The notes below the pieces were generated by a model. That model was not told where the DNA came from. It made no database searches and saw only the letters and a program-made list of their open reading frames with translations. A program made the translations under genes and the position numbers. From Paenibacillus shirakamiensis (GTDB lineage Bacteria > Bacillota > Bacilli > Paenibacillales > Paenibacillaceae): a stretch of DNA of 64,000 nt. This document shows positions 9,784 through 17,996 of the stretch, in pieces. How positions within the stretch are numbered: position 1 is the first letter of the stretch; every line of letters starts with the position of its first letter. The stretch spans positions 470,848 through 534,847 of the forward strand of contig NZ_JAGGLD010000003.1 of NCBI RefSeq assembly GCF_017874255.1, written 5' to 3'.

Positions 9784-10311
9784 ATGTCGCTTCAAATCTT
9801 TATTCTCGGTACCTTGAGCGAGGGCGATCACCATCCATACGACTTGAAGAAAAAAGTGCTCAAACCACTTGAAAAAACCATATCCATAAATGATGGAACT
9901 CTGTATTATAATTTCGAAGTACTTTTAAAGAAGGGATATATCCAGAAAAAAGATGTCATTCAAACAGAGAATCGTCCCGAGAAAACGACCTATGGAATTA
10001 CGGATCTCGGACGTCAAGCTTTGCAAGAAGAGATCTACGCTGCTTTTCAGAAATGTACGGATATAAAATCCCTATACTCCTCCTTGGTCTTCTTAGATAA
10101 GGTAGATGCCACCAAACTTGCCTATTTAATAGAGGAAGCCATCACGAAACTTCAAAAACGAGCCACTCTTATTGAAGACACAGATCCTACCTTCCCTGAT
10201 GTGATGCCCAAAAAACAAAAACCGATTCAGCTCATCGCTGATCATGCCTATCATGCTGTACAAAATGATATTGCTTGGCTCAAGAAAGTCTTAGCTTATG
10301 TGCGAGAATAA
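9784..10311 (+). CDS. PadR-family transcriptional regulator
   Basis: 175 residues with GGGGG upstream of the ATG. The N-terminal winged helix (about 1-85) shows the family pattern: LQIFILGTLSEG, then PYDLKKKV, a recognition helix region with DGTLYYNFEVLLKKGYI, and a wing ending in YGITDLGR. The C-terminal half is a helical dimerisation domain of the AphA/PadR type (about 90-175). It sits behind the ABC-2-like permease gene; PadR members commonly repress an adjacent transporter and are released by its substrate. A dyad over the permease promoter is a candidate operator. The direct effector cannot be deduced. Confidence 0.88.
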   Translation: MSLQIFILGTLSEGDHHPYDLKKKVLKPLEKTISINDGTLYYNFEVLLKKGYIQKKDVIQTENRPEKTTYGITDLGRQALQEEIYAAFQKCTDIKSLYSSLVFLDKVDATKLAYLIEEAITKLQKRATLIEDTDPTFPDVMPKKQKPIQLIADHAYHAVQNDIAWLKKVLAYVRE

Positions 10312-10517
10312 ATTGGCGATATATTGTTGCATCTTTTTCTAAAAGAACAATTTAAACTTAGTAAATTGGGAAAAGAGCATCTACTCAAGAGCTTCTAAAT
10401 AAGAGCTGCTAGATAGTAGCTTCTAAATAACAGTACGCAATAAGAGCCTCTAGATAACAGTATCCAAAAGAGCGCAACTATAGTAGATAGATTTCTATAG
10501 TAATATTTTCTATTACA

Positions 10518-10553
10518 GAAAAAGAGCTTCCCCCACAGGGGTTGCTCTTTTTT
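10518..10553. terminator. Bidirectional terminator between convergent genes
   Basis: AAAAGAGCTTCCCC pairs with GGGGTTGCTCTTTT across CACA, with T-runs on both strands. It would end both the PadR gene and the minus-strand secreted-protein gene. The 200 bases before it hold imperfect copies of a GCTTCTAAATAACAGTA-like unit. Confidence 0.88.
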
Positions 10554-10575
10554 GGTTGCTTATAGGTGGGTCATA

Positions 10576-11052
10576 TTATTCTCCAACAAAAGCTGCAGAC
10601 CCATTATCCCCGGTGTAAAGCGGTGCACCTGGTTTGGTGACGAAACAGATGATCATCTTAAAAGCCATGCCTTTACTGATATTTTGTTTAAATGTGAGAA
10701 TAAAGCTTTGACCCTTACTCCCTGTGGTTTGAATCGACACATTCGCGGCCGTGAGCGAATTCGTGCTATTCACACTATCGTTCATTCCTAGCGTTGCAAT
10801 ATTTGTTGGCGTTTGTTCGGATGTGCTCTGAATCCAGTAGTTCTTAGGATCAATTCCTTTCACCTGATCTACGGGCTGATCATAAGTAACTTGAAGCTGG
10901 TTTGGTGCAATTTGACGTAGACTCGTGAGCATCGGGATTGCAGTTACAGGCTCTGCGTAAGTTTGATGACTCCTAGCATCCACTTGAGGTACAGTAACCA
11001 TCGTGCAGGCCATCAATGTGCCTAATATAGATGTGACGAGAAGTTTTTTCAT
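10576..11052 (-). CDS. Small secreted protein of unknown function
   Basis: 158 residues. The ATG at 11052 has AGGAGGG 7 bases upstream; an ATG six codons earlier has none. A clear signal peptide (about 1-30; MKKLLVTSILGTLMAC then a hydrophobic stretch) precedes a Ser/Thr/Asn-rich mature part of about 125 residues. The mature part resembles one Ig-like or SbsC-like strand-rich module (LRQIAPNQLQVTYDQPVDQV, then NYWIQS) as found in surface proteins that describe a residue pair with opposite effect on interface. LMAC could be read as a weak lipobox, but Met at -2 is unusual. I do not recognise the family. It ends at a bidirectional terminator. Confidence 0.65.
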   Translation of the reverse strand: MKKLLVTSILGTLMACTMVTVPQVDARSHQTYAEPVTAIPMLTSLRQIAPNQLQVTYDQPVDQVKGIDPKNYWIQSTSEQTPTNIATLGMNDSVNSTNSLTAANVSIQTTGSKGQSFILTFKQNISKGMAFKMIICFVTKPGAPLYTGDNGSAAFVGE

Positions 11053-11195
11053 GTTGTTCCCTCCTGACATTATTCAATCTAGAATAATTTTCCCAGAGGT
11101 GAGCGAATTCATTCATCTGTAAGTGAGATATTAAAACTTGATAACTATAATGAACCTTACTAAAAAGCCATCAATCATTAGAATGATGGCTTCTG

Positions 11196-11870
11196 TTAGC
11201 TATTCACATAATTCAATTTCTTATGTTGAAGTTCGTATATATGCTGGCAGTGACTGGATACAGAATCATCATGCGTAACAATTATAAGGGTCATCCCTTT
11301 GTCATGAAGGTCATCGAAAATTCTCAAGATAGACTTCTCTGTTTCTTCATCTAGTGAGCCTGTGGGCTCATCTGCAAGAAGTATAGATGGTTCTTTAACA
11401 ATTGCACGTGCTATCGCTACTCTTTGACGTTCACCCCCTGAGAGGGTGGATACATTTCTTTTCATCGCATGATATATCTCTAAATCATGTAGCACTTTTT
11501 CAACTTTAGTTTTTATCTGTTGTTTCGGCATATTGCTGTACTGTAGAGGAAGGGCTATATTATCAAAAACATTTCTGTCATCAAGCAAATTGAAAGCTTG
11601 TGTTACAAATGCTATGTTCTTTTTACGATATTCTGCCCACTCATTGGCATTATGGTTAGAAATATTCGTTCCATTAAATAACATGTCACCTTTTTCAAAA
11701 GAAATGAGCCCTCCTAAGATATTTAGTAAGGTTGATTTCCCACATCCGCTCTTACCTTTAATAGCGATCGAATCTCCTTTGGATACTTTAAAATCTAGAT
11801 CCTCTAATATGTTTTCGTATCGAGTTCCATTTTTAAAACTCTTTTTAATACCTGTTAATTCAAGCAACAT
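11196..11870 (-). CDS. ABC transporter ATP-binding protein (MacB/LolD-type)
   Basis: 224 residues with all ATPase motifs: Walker A GKSGCGKST (about 38-46), Q-loop at FVTQAF, signature LSGGERQRVAIARA (about 141), Walker B ILLADEPTGSLDEE and switch His in IIVTHD. The size and motif spacing match the MacB/LolD/BceA group, which work with FtsX-like permeases rather than classical importers. It is the last gene of a three-gene minus-strand unit, 3 bases after the 429-residue permease stop. Such systems export peptides or sense and resist antimicrobial peptides; no peptide or two-component gene is adjacent, so the substrate is open. Confidence 0.92.
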   Translation of the reverse strand: MLLELTGIKKSFKNGTRYENILEDLDFKVSKGDSIAIKGKSGCGKSTLLNILGGLISFEKGDMLFNGTNISNHNANEWAEYRKKNIAFVTQAFNLLDDRNVFDNIALPLQYSNMPKQQIKTKVEKVLHDLEIYHAMKRNVSTLSGGERQRVAIARAIVKEPSILLADEPTGSLDEETEKSILRIFDDLHDKGMTLIIVTHDDSVSSHCQHIYELQHKKLNYVNS

Positions 11871-11873
11871 ATT

Positions 11874-13163
11874 CTATACTCCACCTTCAATGTTGATGTA
11901 ATCTGTCATTGAGTTTGACAAGAGTTTCCGAGCAAGTAGTATGCAAATTATAATACTCATAGCAAAGCAAAGAACTAAGATTAGTAATTGCGTTTCCATA
12001 TCGCCTAATTTTAAAATTTCGTAAAGAACTAAAAAGTTAGTAAGATATGCCGCTAGTAGAATAGTACTGATTTCTAACCATAACATATAGATAAGTCGAT
12101 TTATTGTTGCTCCATTAATATAGTGGATTGCAAAAGAGGACAATCTTCTCTTCTGCTGCAACAAAAGTATTGTGATGATTACAATAAGATTCAATATAAA
12201 GGTAGACACAAATATCGATTGTATCAACGTTCTGTTCTCCTGTACTACCGTCATTAATCCTCTATATTTTTGAAAATGTGGGCTCAAACCAATAAAGGAA
12301 TAACCTGCAAAAGAAGTGTTCTTAGAAATTGCTTCTACTCGTTGCATCATTAATTTATTTTGTAATGCGTTGTTTTCCGTTACAAGATATCCATTAGCCA
12401 CGGCAAAATAACTAGCTTGTTGAAACACCTCATCAGTTTTTGATGCTGGAATTCCATAATCTCTGTAAGGCAAAATTACATATTTGTTAAGGTAGAACTC
12501 CGTATTGCTGTTAAAGTATACCTTACTGTTCTCCTTGAGAAATCCAATGATTTTTACAGTAAGCGGCTTATTATAGTAATTAATAGTTGTTTCGTCTCCC
12601 ACCTTATACAAATTCTGATAAGAGGAACCCAGTAAGACGGGCATTACGCTATTATCTTTAAAATCTTCATCATTCCATAAACGACCATTTTCTACTTGCA
12701 ATCCAAAATAATTCATTGCCTGCTTGTTCATTTGAAAAGATTTAACTGTAGTAAATATATCATCACCAACTTGTACTTGATTCTTTTTGCTGCCTTGCTC
12801 ATATCCTTCAATTAATTCTTCGGGTAGCCCTTTATCTTTTAGATAAATAAATTGATTAAACATAGCCAGATAGTTGAAATCACTAGTATTGTTGAGTTGT
12901 TTGTAGTAACTCTTAAGACGAACTAAATAATCAGGCTCACTAACAAATTCCGCATACTTATCGCCATCGTAGAATCCATCTAGTAGCTGATAAATTGCTT
13001 TTCCTTCGTAAATTTTTTGAAGACTAGTACTCTCATATTCCAATTCTCCTTTAAACGCCACAAATGTTCCCAATATTACAAAGAACAAAGTCAGGTGAAA
13101 ATAGATCGATAGACTTAAAAATTTATGCTTCTTAAAATAATATATCAATTCTCTAACTTTCAC
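11874..13163 (-). CDS. FtsX/MacB-like ABC permease subunit A
   Basis: 429 residues. One N-terminal membrane helix (about 14-36) is followed by a large extracellular domain of about 265 residues with MacB_PCD-like features (GRLWNDEDF, then VMPVLLGSSY and VKIIGFLKE), and three C-terminal helices (about 310-415). That one-plus-three layout is the MacB/FtsX half-permease fold. Its ATG overlaps the stop of the 322-residue permease by 4 bases, so the two are translationally coupled and probably form a heterodimer. The region is visibly more AT-rich than its flanks, which suggests transfer. A bacteriocin-export or antimicrobial-peptide role is possible but inferred. Confidence 0.78.
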   Translation of the reverse strand: MKVRELIYYFKKHKFLSLSIYFHLTLFFVILGTFVAFKGELEYESTSLQKIYEGKAIYQLLDGFYDGDKYAEFVSEPDYLVRLKSYYKQLNNTSDFNYLAMFNQFIYLKDKGLPEELIEGYEQGSKKNQVQVGDDIFTTVKSFQMNKQAMNYFGLQVENGRLWNDEDFKDNSVMPVLLGSSYQNLYKVGDETTINYYNKPLTVKIIGFLKENSKVYFNSNTEFYLNKYVILPYRDYGIPASKTDEVFQQASYFAVANGYLVTENNALQNKLMMQRVEAISKNTSFAGYSFIGLSPHFQKYRGLMTVVQENRTLIQSIFVSTFILNLIVIITILLLQQKRRLSSFAIHYINGATINRLIYMLWLEISTILLAAYLTNFLVLYEILKLGDMETQLLILVLCFAMSIIICILLARKLLSNSMTDYINIEGGV

Positions 13164-14128
13164 TGTTTAGCTACACCTCGATTAGAATTATTTAGCCACA
13201 AAAATACCCCTAATATGATGCAGGCGATGAAAAGGAATAGACTCATTACCCATATCATTTGCGCTAGTGTGATAATCGCTTCAGCATCAAAGGTGAAAAA
13301 TAAAATCATAGATAGAATTCCAGAAACAGTAATGTTCATGATAATTTTTAAAAATGATTGGGTGTATACTTTCTTTTTTGAAATTCCTAATATGAATAAA
13401 ACGTACATAAGCTTCTTTTCTTTTTCATACCAATATCTCATGAAGGCTATGATGCTAATCAATATTAAGAGATAGAATTCAAAAACTAATAGCTGATAAA
13501 TAAATGGTATATCGGCGGTTTTAGTTAAACCTTTTTGCTCATCTTCCAAAACATTAAAACTTGGATTTTTCTTAATGATTTCATTCGTGATTAAATTAAT
13601 ATTTTTTTTACTGCTACCATCTACAACAATTTTTGTATAATCACCTGCTGGTCCTTTGATTGGTTTGTTCAGTAGAGCAATATAATCAATTGAGCTTGCA
13701 AATGAAGCTCCCATAGTACCAGTCACTTCGTAAATTTCCCCATGAGCAGATATATATTTTTTTCCTTTGATTTCTTTAGTATTTTTTTCAAGTTCTTTTC
13801 CAATTACAGCTTTCTTTGTATTGTCACTTTTCGAAAAGAATTTACCTGATAACATTGGAGGTGACCATTCTCCTTTATTCTCCAGTAACAAACGATATGT
13901 ATCATCGTATTCCAAAAAAAGTCTATAATTAGGCTGCGAAATATTGCTTATAAAATTTTCTTTGTAGTCTTTGGTACTGAGGACGACATGTTGAGGAGTA
14001 TATAATTCATTCGATAACTCCTGAAATTTTTCTTGTTTACCTGTATAGGTTAAAAAGCAGTAGCATAGAGTCAATAAACTTAGAAAAATGAAAATAAATA
14101 TAATATCTTTTCTTTTGAGGGTAAACAT
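13160..14128 (-). CDS. FtsX/MacB-like ABC permease subunit B
   Basis: 322 residues, first gene of the transporter unit, with GAGGAG 5 bases before the ATG. A single N-terminal helix (about 8-27), an extracellular domain (about 30-205) with MacB_PCD-like strands (SGKFFSKSD, AVIGKEL and YEVTGTMGAS), then three helices (about 210-312). It is shorter than its partner but has the same one-plus-three topology. The pair therefore looks like a split heterodimeric permease served by one ATPase. Tandem hairpins lie just upstream in the leader. Confidence 0.75.
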   Translation of the reverse strand: MFTLKRKDIIFIFIFLSLLTLCYCFLTYTGKQEKFQELSNELYTPQHVVLSTKDYKENFISNISQPNYRLFLEYDDTYRLLLENKGEWSPPMLSGKFFSKSDNTKKAVIGKELEKNTKEIKGKKYISAHGEIYEVTGTMGASFASSIDYIALLNKPIKGPAGDYTKIVVDGSSKKNINLITNEIIKKNPSFNVLEDEQKGLTKTADIPFIYQLLVFEFYLLILISIIAFMRYWYEKEKKLMYVLFILGISKKKVYTQSFLKIIMNITVSGILSMILFFTFDAEAIITLAQMIWVMSLFLFIACIILGVFLWLNNSNRGVAKQ

Positions 14129-14147
14129 GTACTCTCCTCATTTCACA

Positions 14148-14270
14148 TTGATAAAAGTAGAAGCTACTTTGCGTAACAAAGTAGCTTTCTTTTTAAATGA
14201 AAGTTTTAATAGGTATTAACGTCCCTATAAAACCTCCTATTAATAACTAAAATATAACATAATTTTCTAA
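14148..14270 (-). promoter_or_regulatory. Leader hairpins upstream of the ABC transporter unit
   Basis: Read on the minus strand, TTAATAGG pairs with CCTATTAA some 22 bases on, followed by a strong stem AAAGCTACTTTG/CAAAGTAGCTT with CTACTTTTAT after it, about 20 bases before the first permease ATG. This could be an attenuator; on the plus strand the second stem is followed by TTTCTTTTT. No known riboswitch core was recognised. Confidence 0.35.
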
Positions 14271-14285
14271 AGTTTAAAAAAGTGT

Positions 14286-14481
14286 ATGCCTATCAACACT
14301 CAGAACATAGAAATCAATCAATTGTATGATGTTGACGAAGTAAGTAAAATAACCTCTCTAAGCGTGACTGTGAGTCACCTGATTTATTACTCATTGGATT
14401 AAGAACAAAAGAGTCATTACTGAACAAACATATAAGCGTGATTATTCGCAGACAAACCTCCTTAATATCTTGATTGAGTGA
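14286..14481 (+). pseudogene. Possible decayed helix-turn-helix gene fragment
   Basis: An ATG at 14286 opens a 38-codon frame whose end (YDVDEVSKITSLSVT, then YYSLD stop) resembles the first helices of a MerR-like or similar HTH domain. A one-base frame change then gives a second open stretch (IKNKRVITEQTYKRDYSQ) ending at 14481. The join would need an indel. The fit to a family is weak. The surrounding 14129-14762 is otherwise gene-free, with a terminator-like hairpin at 14596-14630. Confidence 0.25.
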
Positions 14482-14595
14482 AATTATGGTGAATGCAACT
14501 AATTACTTAAAAGTATTCTCCAAAATTTTTTTAGGAAGGCTGAATTCTCCCCAACCGCTACGCATTTATCTTACAATAAGTATAAAAAAATTCAG

Positions 14596-14630
14596 AAAAA
14601 AGGTAGACCACCTATGAGTCTACCTTTTCT
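14596..14630 (+). terminator. Terminator-like hairpin in the 14.1-14.8 kb gap
   Basis: AAAAAGGTAGAC pairs with GTCTACCTTTT across CACCTATGA. It is a sound intrinsic terminator in form, but no intact plus-strand gene precedes it, which agrees with a decayed gene at 14286-14481. Confidence 0.6.
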
Positions 14631-14730
14631 ATTATGCGTTTGTCTTTGGCAACCAAATAATATGGATTTAATTCCGATTTCGATAAGTGATCTTACCTTT
14701 CGGATTCGCATTCCAGTGAAACAGCAAAAA

Positions 14731-14757
14731 ACAAAAAACACCGGGAAACCCGGTGCT
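14731..14757 (-). terminator. Terminator of the MerR-like gene
   Basis: CACCGGG AAA CCCGGTG; on the minus strand the stem is followed by TTTTTTGTTTTTT. It lies 6 bases past the stop codon of the gene at 14763-15023. Confidence 0.92.
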
Positions 14758-14762
14758 ACGCG

Positions 14763-15023
14763 CTAACGCTGAAGAAGTGCTTCTTTCATTTGTGGAACCG
14801 ACATTCCCTGGCTCTTCATCGTTCGAATCCGAAGAATGAGAGCTACGGTCTCTACTCGTCGATACCGACGGGTTAGATTCTCTTCTGCTTGTTCAAAAGG
14901 GAGCATCCCTTCTTCTGTATAATATTTGAGTGTGCTGTAGCGAGAATCTGTAAGCCGTACTAATTCACCAATGGATACGAATTCATCGGCCAATATAGTC
15001 TCCATGGAACGTTGTCTAGACAT
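14763..15023 (-). CDS. MerR-family-like small DNA-binding protein
   Basis: 86 residues made almost wholly of a MerR-type winged-helix domain: FVSIGELVRLTDSRYSTLKYYTEEGMLP is the helix-turn-helix and first wing pattern, RRYRRVETVALILRI the second, and MKSQGMSVPQMKEALLQ the third helix. It lacks the long coiled coil and effector domain of full MerR proteins, so it belongs to the short HTH_17/MerR_1 type. It lies 17 bases after the larger unknown gene in the same direction and is probably co-transcribed with it. Targets and effector are unknown. Confidence 0.8.
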   Translation of the reverse strand: MSRQRSMETILADEFVSIGELVRLTDSRYSTLKYYTEEGMLPFEQAEENLTRRYRRVETVALILRIRTMKSQGMSVPQMKEALLQR

Positions 15024-15040
15024 GTATTAACCTTACTCCT

Positions 15041-16033
15041 TTAGAGGGGACGCCTTGGAAGTAGACGAACACCATGAATAGGAATTCTTCCGATAATGGC
15101 ATGAGGTACTGCCTCATATATAATATTATCAATTTTTATAATAGAAATCACCCCTTCGTGTAGAACCGTATACTTATGACCCTGTTCTTCCAGCCGTGCT
15201 AACACATCGTGCAGCCGCTCCCTAGCATTAGGAAGCATCTTCTCTGTATCAATGAATACAGATTGAGATCGCTCCAGAATAGGATAGACGAAATTCAAAC
15301 CACTGCCGCCTTGGGTCTTAACGAATGATTTTTTGAAATTTAGAAAATACTTGATAGCCATTTCGATATCATGGTGGATTTGAATGCTGAACAATTTTTT
15401 GCCTAAAGGCGTATGACGATGGCACTCTTCCATACGAATCGATACCTTCTCTAGTTCGTTGCCTGAAAAGAAATCATGCATACACCCACTCTCTCGAAAA
15501 AGCCACAGCATACAGATATTTTCATCACTAAGAGGTCCCTCCTCTAGAAAATCGGCACGAATCCCTTCCGTAATTCGAGAGTACTCATAAGCATTACTGC
15601 GATACTCCTTAATTTCTACACCTGAGGAATAAAAGAGTAAATCACAGCCCAATAAGTTTGGTATTTCCTCAAGCAGATACCTTGCCTTCAGATCATTAGC
15701 CATCGTACGCTCAAATTTGACTAACTTTCGTTTGGATAACGTGGAAGCCTTCTTCAACCACCAAAATAGTTCACCACTAACCTCATTATTTCTACGTGTA
15801 ATAGGTTTTAAAATCGTAGATAAATACCCTTTGGGTTGCATCGCATCCCATGTATTAGGATGCACCGATAATTGGTTATCCGTCTCCGTGAAACCATGAT
15901 TCAAATAGACATCCAGAATGACGGCCGCTGCCGTACAGCGGAGGGCTACTTTTTTTGCTGTAGTCATCGAAAGACTACGCTGTGCATTCAGAGCAATTAA
16001 TGCGAAACTTTGTGCTAATGATAACTCTGCCAT
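15041..16033 (-). CDS. Unrecognised protein, weakly GPP34-like at its N terminus
   Basis: 330 residues from the ATG at 16033, which has GGGGTG upstream; in-frame TTG and ATG codons up to 57 bases earlier lack a ribosome site. The start (MAELSLAQSFALIALNAQ) and the following helix with ALRCTAAAVILDVYL recall the first helices of GPP34/Golgi phosphoprotein 3-like bacterial proteins, but the rest gives no motif I can name. There is no signal peptide and no membrane helix, so it is cytoplasmic. A MerR-like gene follows it closely. A heptanucleotide repeat lies upstream. Function unknown. Confidence 0.6.
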   Translation of the reverse strand: MAELSLAQSFALIALNAQRSLSMTTAKKVALRCTAAAVILDVYLNHGFTETDNQLSVHPNTWDAMQPKGYLSTILKPITRRNNEVSGELFWWLKKASTLSKRKLVKFERTMANDLKARYLLEEIPNLLGCDLLFYSSGVEIKEYRSNAYEYSRITEGIRADFLEEGPLSDENICMLWLFRESGCMHDFFSGNELEKVSIRMEECHRHTPLGKKLFSIQIHHDIEMAIKYFLNFKKSFVKTQGGSGLNFVYPILERSQSVFIDTEKMLPNARERLHDVLARLEEQGHKYTVLHEGVISIIKIDNIIYEAVPHAIIGRIPIHGVRLLPRRPL

Positions 16034-16110
16034 AGAAAGGACACCCCAATTCATAAATTTATCTATGATGTCTGAAGTGAAGTTGAACAATTTTAATCTT
16101 TAGTAATTTA

Positions 16111-16170
16111 TTACTCACTACTTACTACTTACTACTTACTACTTACTACTTACTACTTACTACTTACTAT
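16111..16170. repeat. TTACTAC heptanucleotide tandem repeat
   Basis: About eight consecutive copies of the 7-base unit (TTACTAC) lie 20 to 80 bases upstream of the unknown gene read on the minus strand. A degenerate version occurs at 34730-34762. The rest of 16171-16340 holds only an AACCCC/GGGGTT hairpin near 16222-16240 and no gene. Confidence 0.88.
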
Positions 16171-16337
16171 ATACACTATTTGTATCAATATGTAAATGTT
16201 TGGTGTGTTTTCCCACAAGAAACCCCTATAAGAGGGGTTAATATTATGCATACTATGAAATGAGCAGAATAGTAAGTAACTTTTCTCCGTGATACACCTA
16301 TTAAGAAAAAGAACAATATAGTTACAATTTCTGTAAT

Positions 16338-16374
16338 TAAAAAGAACCGTAACGGTGGTCCGTTACGGTTCTTC
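16338..16374 (-). terminator. Terminator of the acidic hypothetical gene
   Basis: AAGAACCGTAACGG pairs perfectly with CCGTTACGGTTCTT across TGGT. On the minus strand it is followed by TTTTTAATTAC. Confidence 0.93.
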
Positions 16375-16402
16375 ATTCAGCTATACAGTTAGTTAGGCAA
16401 GC

Positions 16403-17146
16403 TTATTCCATGCCATGCTCTTCACGGATTTTGTATAATCCTTGAAGAAGTAGATCAGAAGGCTCACGATTCAACAGATAATGTGTTAACAATAGATTAA
16501 TCGGGAAAGCGCATACGTTATTCCCATCTCGGATAGCAGGGAATCCCACTTCAAACACAGGACCATGCTCCTCGTTCCAATCCAGACCCGCATGAACATC
16601 TTCAGGTGCAAATTCGGCTTGCACATCTGAGATCCATTGTGGAATGAGCTGCTGATCCATCAAGGTCTTGGCTTCCTCTTCATTCGCCATCGGTTCAGGC
16701 AAAGTTGCTCCGCCCTCCTTCTTCATCAGTTCGAAGAAGAATGATCCCATCCATTCGGCACTATTACCTCCAGACTGGAACTTCGCAACCAGCTCACGTA
16801 GGAAGAACCCACACTGATAAGCATGTCCCGATGCATCTCTCACTTGAAAAACAAATACCGGTCCATAGATTTCTTGGTTCAATACTTGGACTTGGACATC
16901 ATCAAAATGCGTCTGCAAAGTCACTACACCGTTATGTTGAACCGCTTCAATGAGTTCTACCCACTTTTTATGGTCCTGTTCGACTTCTTCCTGAGTTGTT
17001 TCATGTGTTGCTTCTGTTGGTTCTGTTGGTTCTGTTGGTTCTGTTATTTCAGTTGATTCGGTTAGTTCATGATTTGGCTCGTTTACTTTGTTCGTTTCTT
17101 CATTCATTGTGTCATTGTTCAATTCTTGATTTGTTTTATTGCTCAT
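16403..17146 (-). CDS. Acidic hypothetical protein with a Thr/Glu/Pro-rich N terminus
   Basis: 247 residues; the ATG at 17146 has GGGTGAT six bases upstream. Residues 1-55 are low complexity, rich in Asn, Glu and Thr, with a repeated TEPTEP run. The remaining about 190 residues form a soluble domain with two related halves, each with an aromatic, hydrophobic strand pattern (YGPVFVFQVRDASGH and HGPVFEVGFPAIRDGN), suggesting an internal duplication. There is no signal peptide or membrane helix. I do not recognise the family. It is a single gene with its own terminator. Confidence 0.7.
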   Translation of the reverse strand: MSNKTNQELNNDTMNEETNKVNEPNHELTESTEITEPTEPTEPTEATHETTQEEVEQDHKKWVELIEAVQHNGVVTLQTHFDDVQVQVLNQEIYGPVFVFQVRDASGHAYQCGFFLRELVAKFQSGGNSAEWMGSFFFELMKKEGGATLPEPMANEEEAKTLMDQQLIPQWISDVQAEFAPEDVHAGLDWNEEHGPVFEVGFPAIRDGNNVCAFPINLLLTHYLLNREPSDLLLQGLYKIREEHGME

Positions 17147-17339
17147 TATTATCACCCGTTTCTATCATATCATTCTATGCTTTGAAGCGTCCATTACTCC
17201 GTCTACCCTATCGCTCCAATTCTTCCGCTCTTTCTGACCCTTATGAAATGAAACATAGTGAAGGTTAAAACAAGCATTAAAAGTGCTAATTAATAAAAAG
17301 TTAAATTTTGGTGTCATTTGGCGGTTTACTGGCACTCTC

Positions 17340-17368
17340 TTGACAATTATTCACGCTAAATTTACAAT
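17340..17368 (+). promoter_or_regulatory. Sigma-A-type promoter upstream of the flavodoxin-domain gene
   Basis: TTGACA at 17340-17345, a spacer of exactly 17 bases, and TACAAT at 17363-17368. This lies about 130 bases before the ATG. The remaining gap 17147-17498 shows no gene; a TATACGAGATATTTTATA-type dyad follows the promoter. Confidence 0.8.
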
Positions 17369-17498
17369 TAAATTATCTTGATATACGAGATATTTTATAC
17401 ACAAGATTTATTTTATCTGCGATTGCATATGCTATTACATTAAACGGATTACCGCAATCTCAACCCACCATCACTATACTACTAAGGGAGAGAACTAC

Positions 17499-17954
17499 AT
17501 GCCTTTCCTCATTATATATGCGACCAAATCAGGAGCTACTGAGCTATGCACTAAGATGCTGGCAGAAGAGCTCGGTGACTGCACTTGCTTGAATCTAGCG
17601 GAGGACAAGCCTAAGCTTGAGGAGTATGATACCGTCATCCTAGGAGCTGGCGTTAGAGACGGGAAGATCTACAAACCGATTCGTGACTACATCAAAAAGA
17701 ATAAAGATGAGCTGCTGACGAAGAACTTAGGTTTTTTTATTTGTAATGAAAAGCCCAAGAAGACTGAAGAGATCATTGAGCAAAATTTCTCCAAAGACTT
17801 ACAAAGCGCAGCGATTGCGATCGCATCCTTCGGAGGCTATAAAGCCTATGCAGCCCCTAAAGAAGGGGAAGATCAGCTCAAAGGTATTTTTGTAGATCAT
17901 ATCCGCGATTTTGCGGCTACATTTAAAGAACTTCCGAGCAAAGCCACGTCCTGA
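17499..17954 (+). CDS. Flavodoxin-domain protein
   Basis: 151 residues with AAGGGAGAG upstream of the ATG. The FMN phosphate-loop pattern starts the protein (IIYATKSGATELC, about 4-16), followed by YDTVILGAGVRDGKIY (about 43-58) and LGFFICNE (about 77-84), the layout of the Flavodoxin_5/HemG-like group (protoporphyrinogen-oxidase-related flavodoxins). Members reduce or oxidise small partners with FMN; the exact partner is not shown here. It has its own consensus promoter and terminator, and its stop codon lies in the terminator loop. Confidence 0.85.
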   Translation: MPFLIIYATKSGATELCTKMLAEELGDCTCLNLAEDKPKLEEYDTVILGAGVRDGKIYKPIRDYIKKNKDELLTKNLGFFICNEKPKKTEEIIEQNFSKDLQSAAIAIASFGGYKAYAAPKEGEDQLKGIFVDHIRDFAATFKELPSKATS

Positions 17955-17968
17955 AGACGTGGTTTTTG
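17943..17968 (+). terminator. Terminator overlapping the flavodoxin stop codon
   Basis: CCACGTC and GACGTGG pair across a CTGAA loop that includes the TGA stop, followed by TTTTT. The hairpin therefore spans the last codons of the gene. Confidence 0.9.
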
Positions 17969-17996
17969 TGTGTCTACGTATTTTACTCCTACGTAT

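Noticed and set aside
16185..16376. A 63-codon minus-strand frame with hydrophobic residues
   Set aside because: It begins inside the terminator of the acidic hypothetical gene and has no ribosome site.
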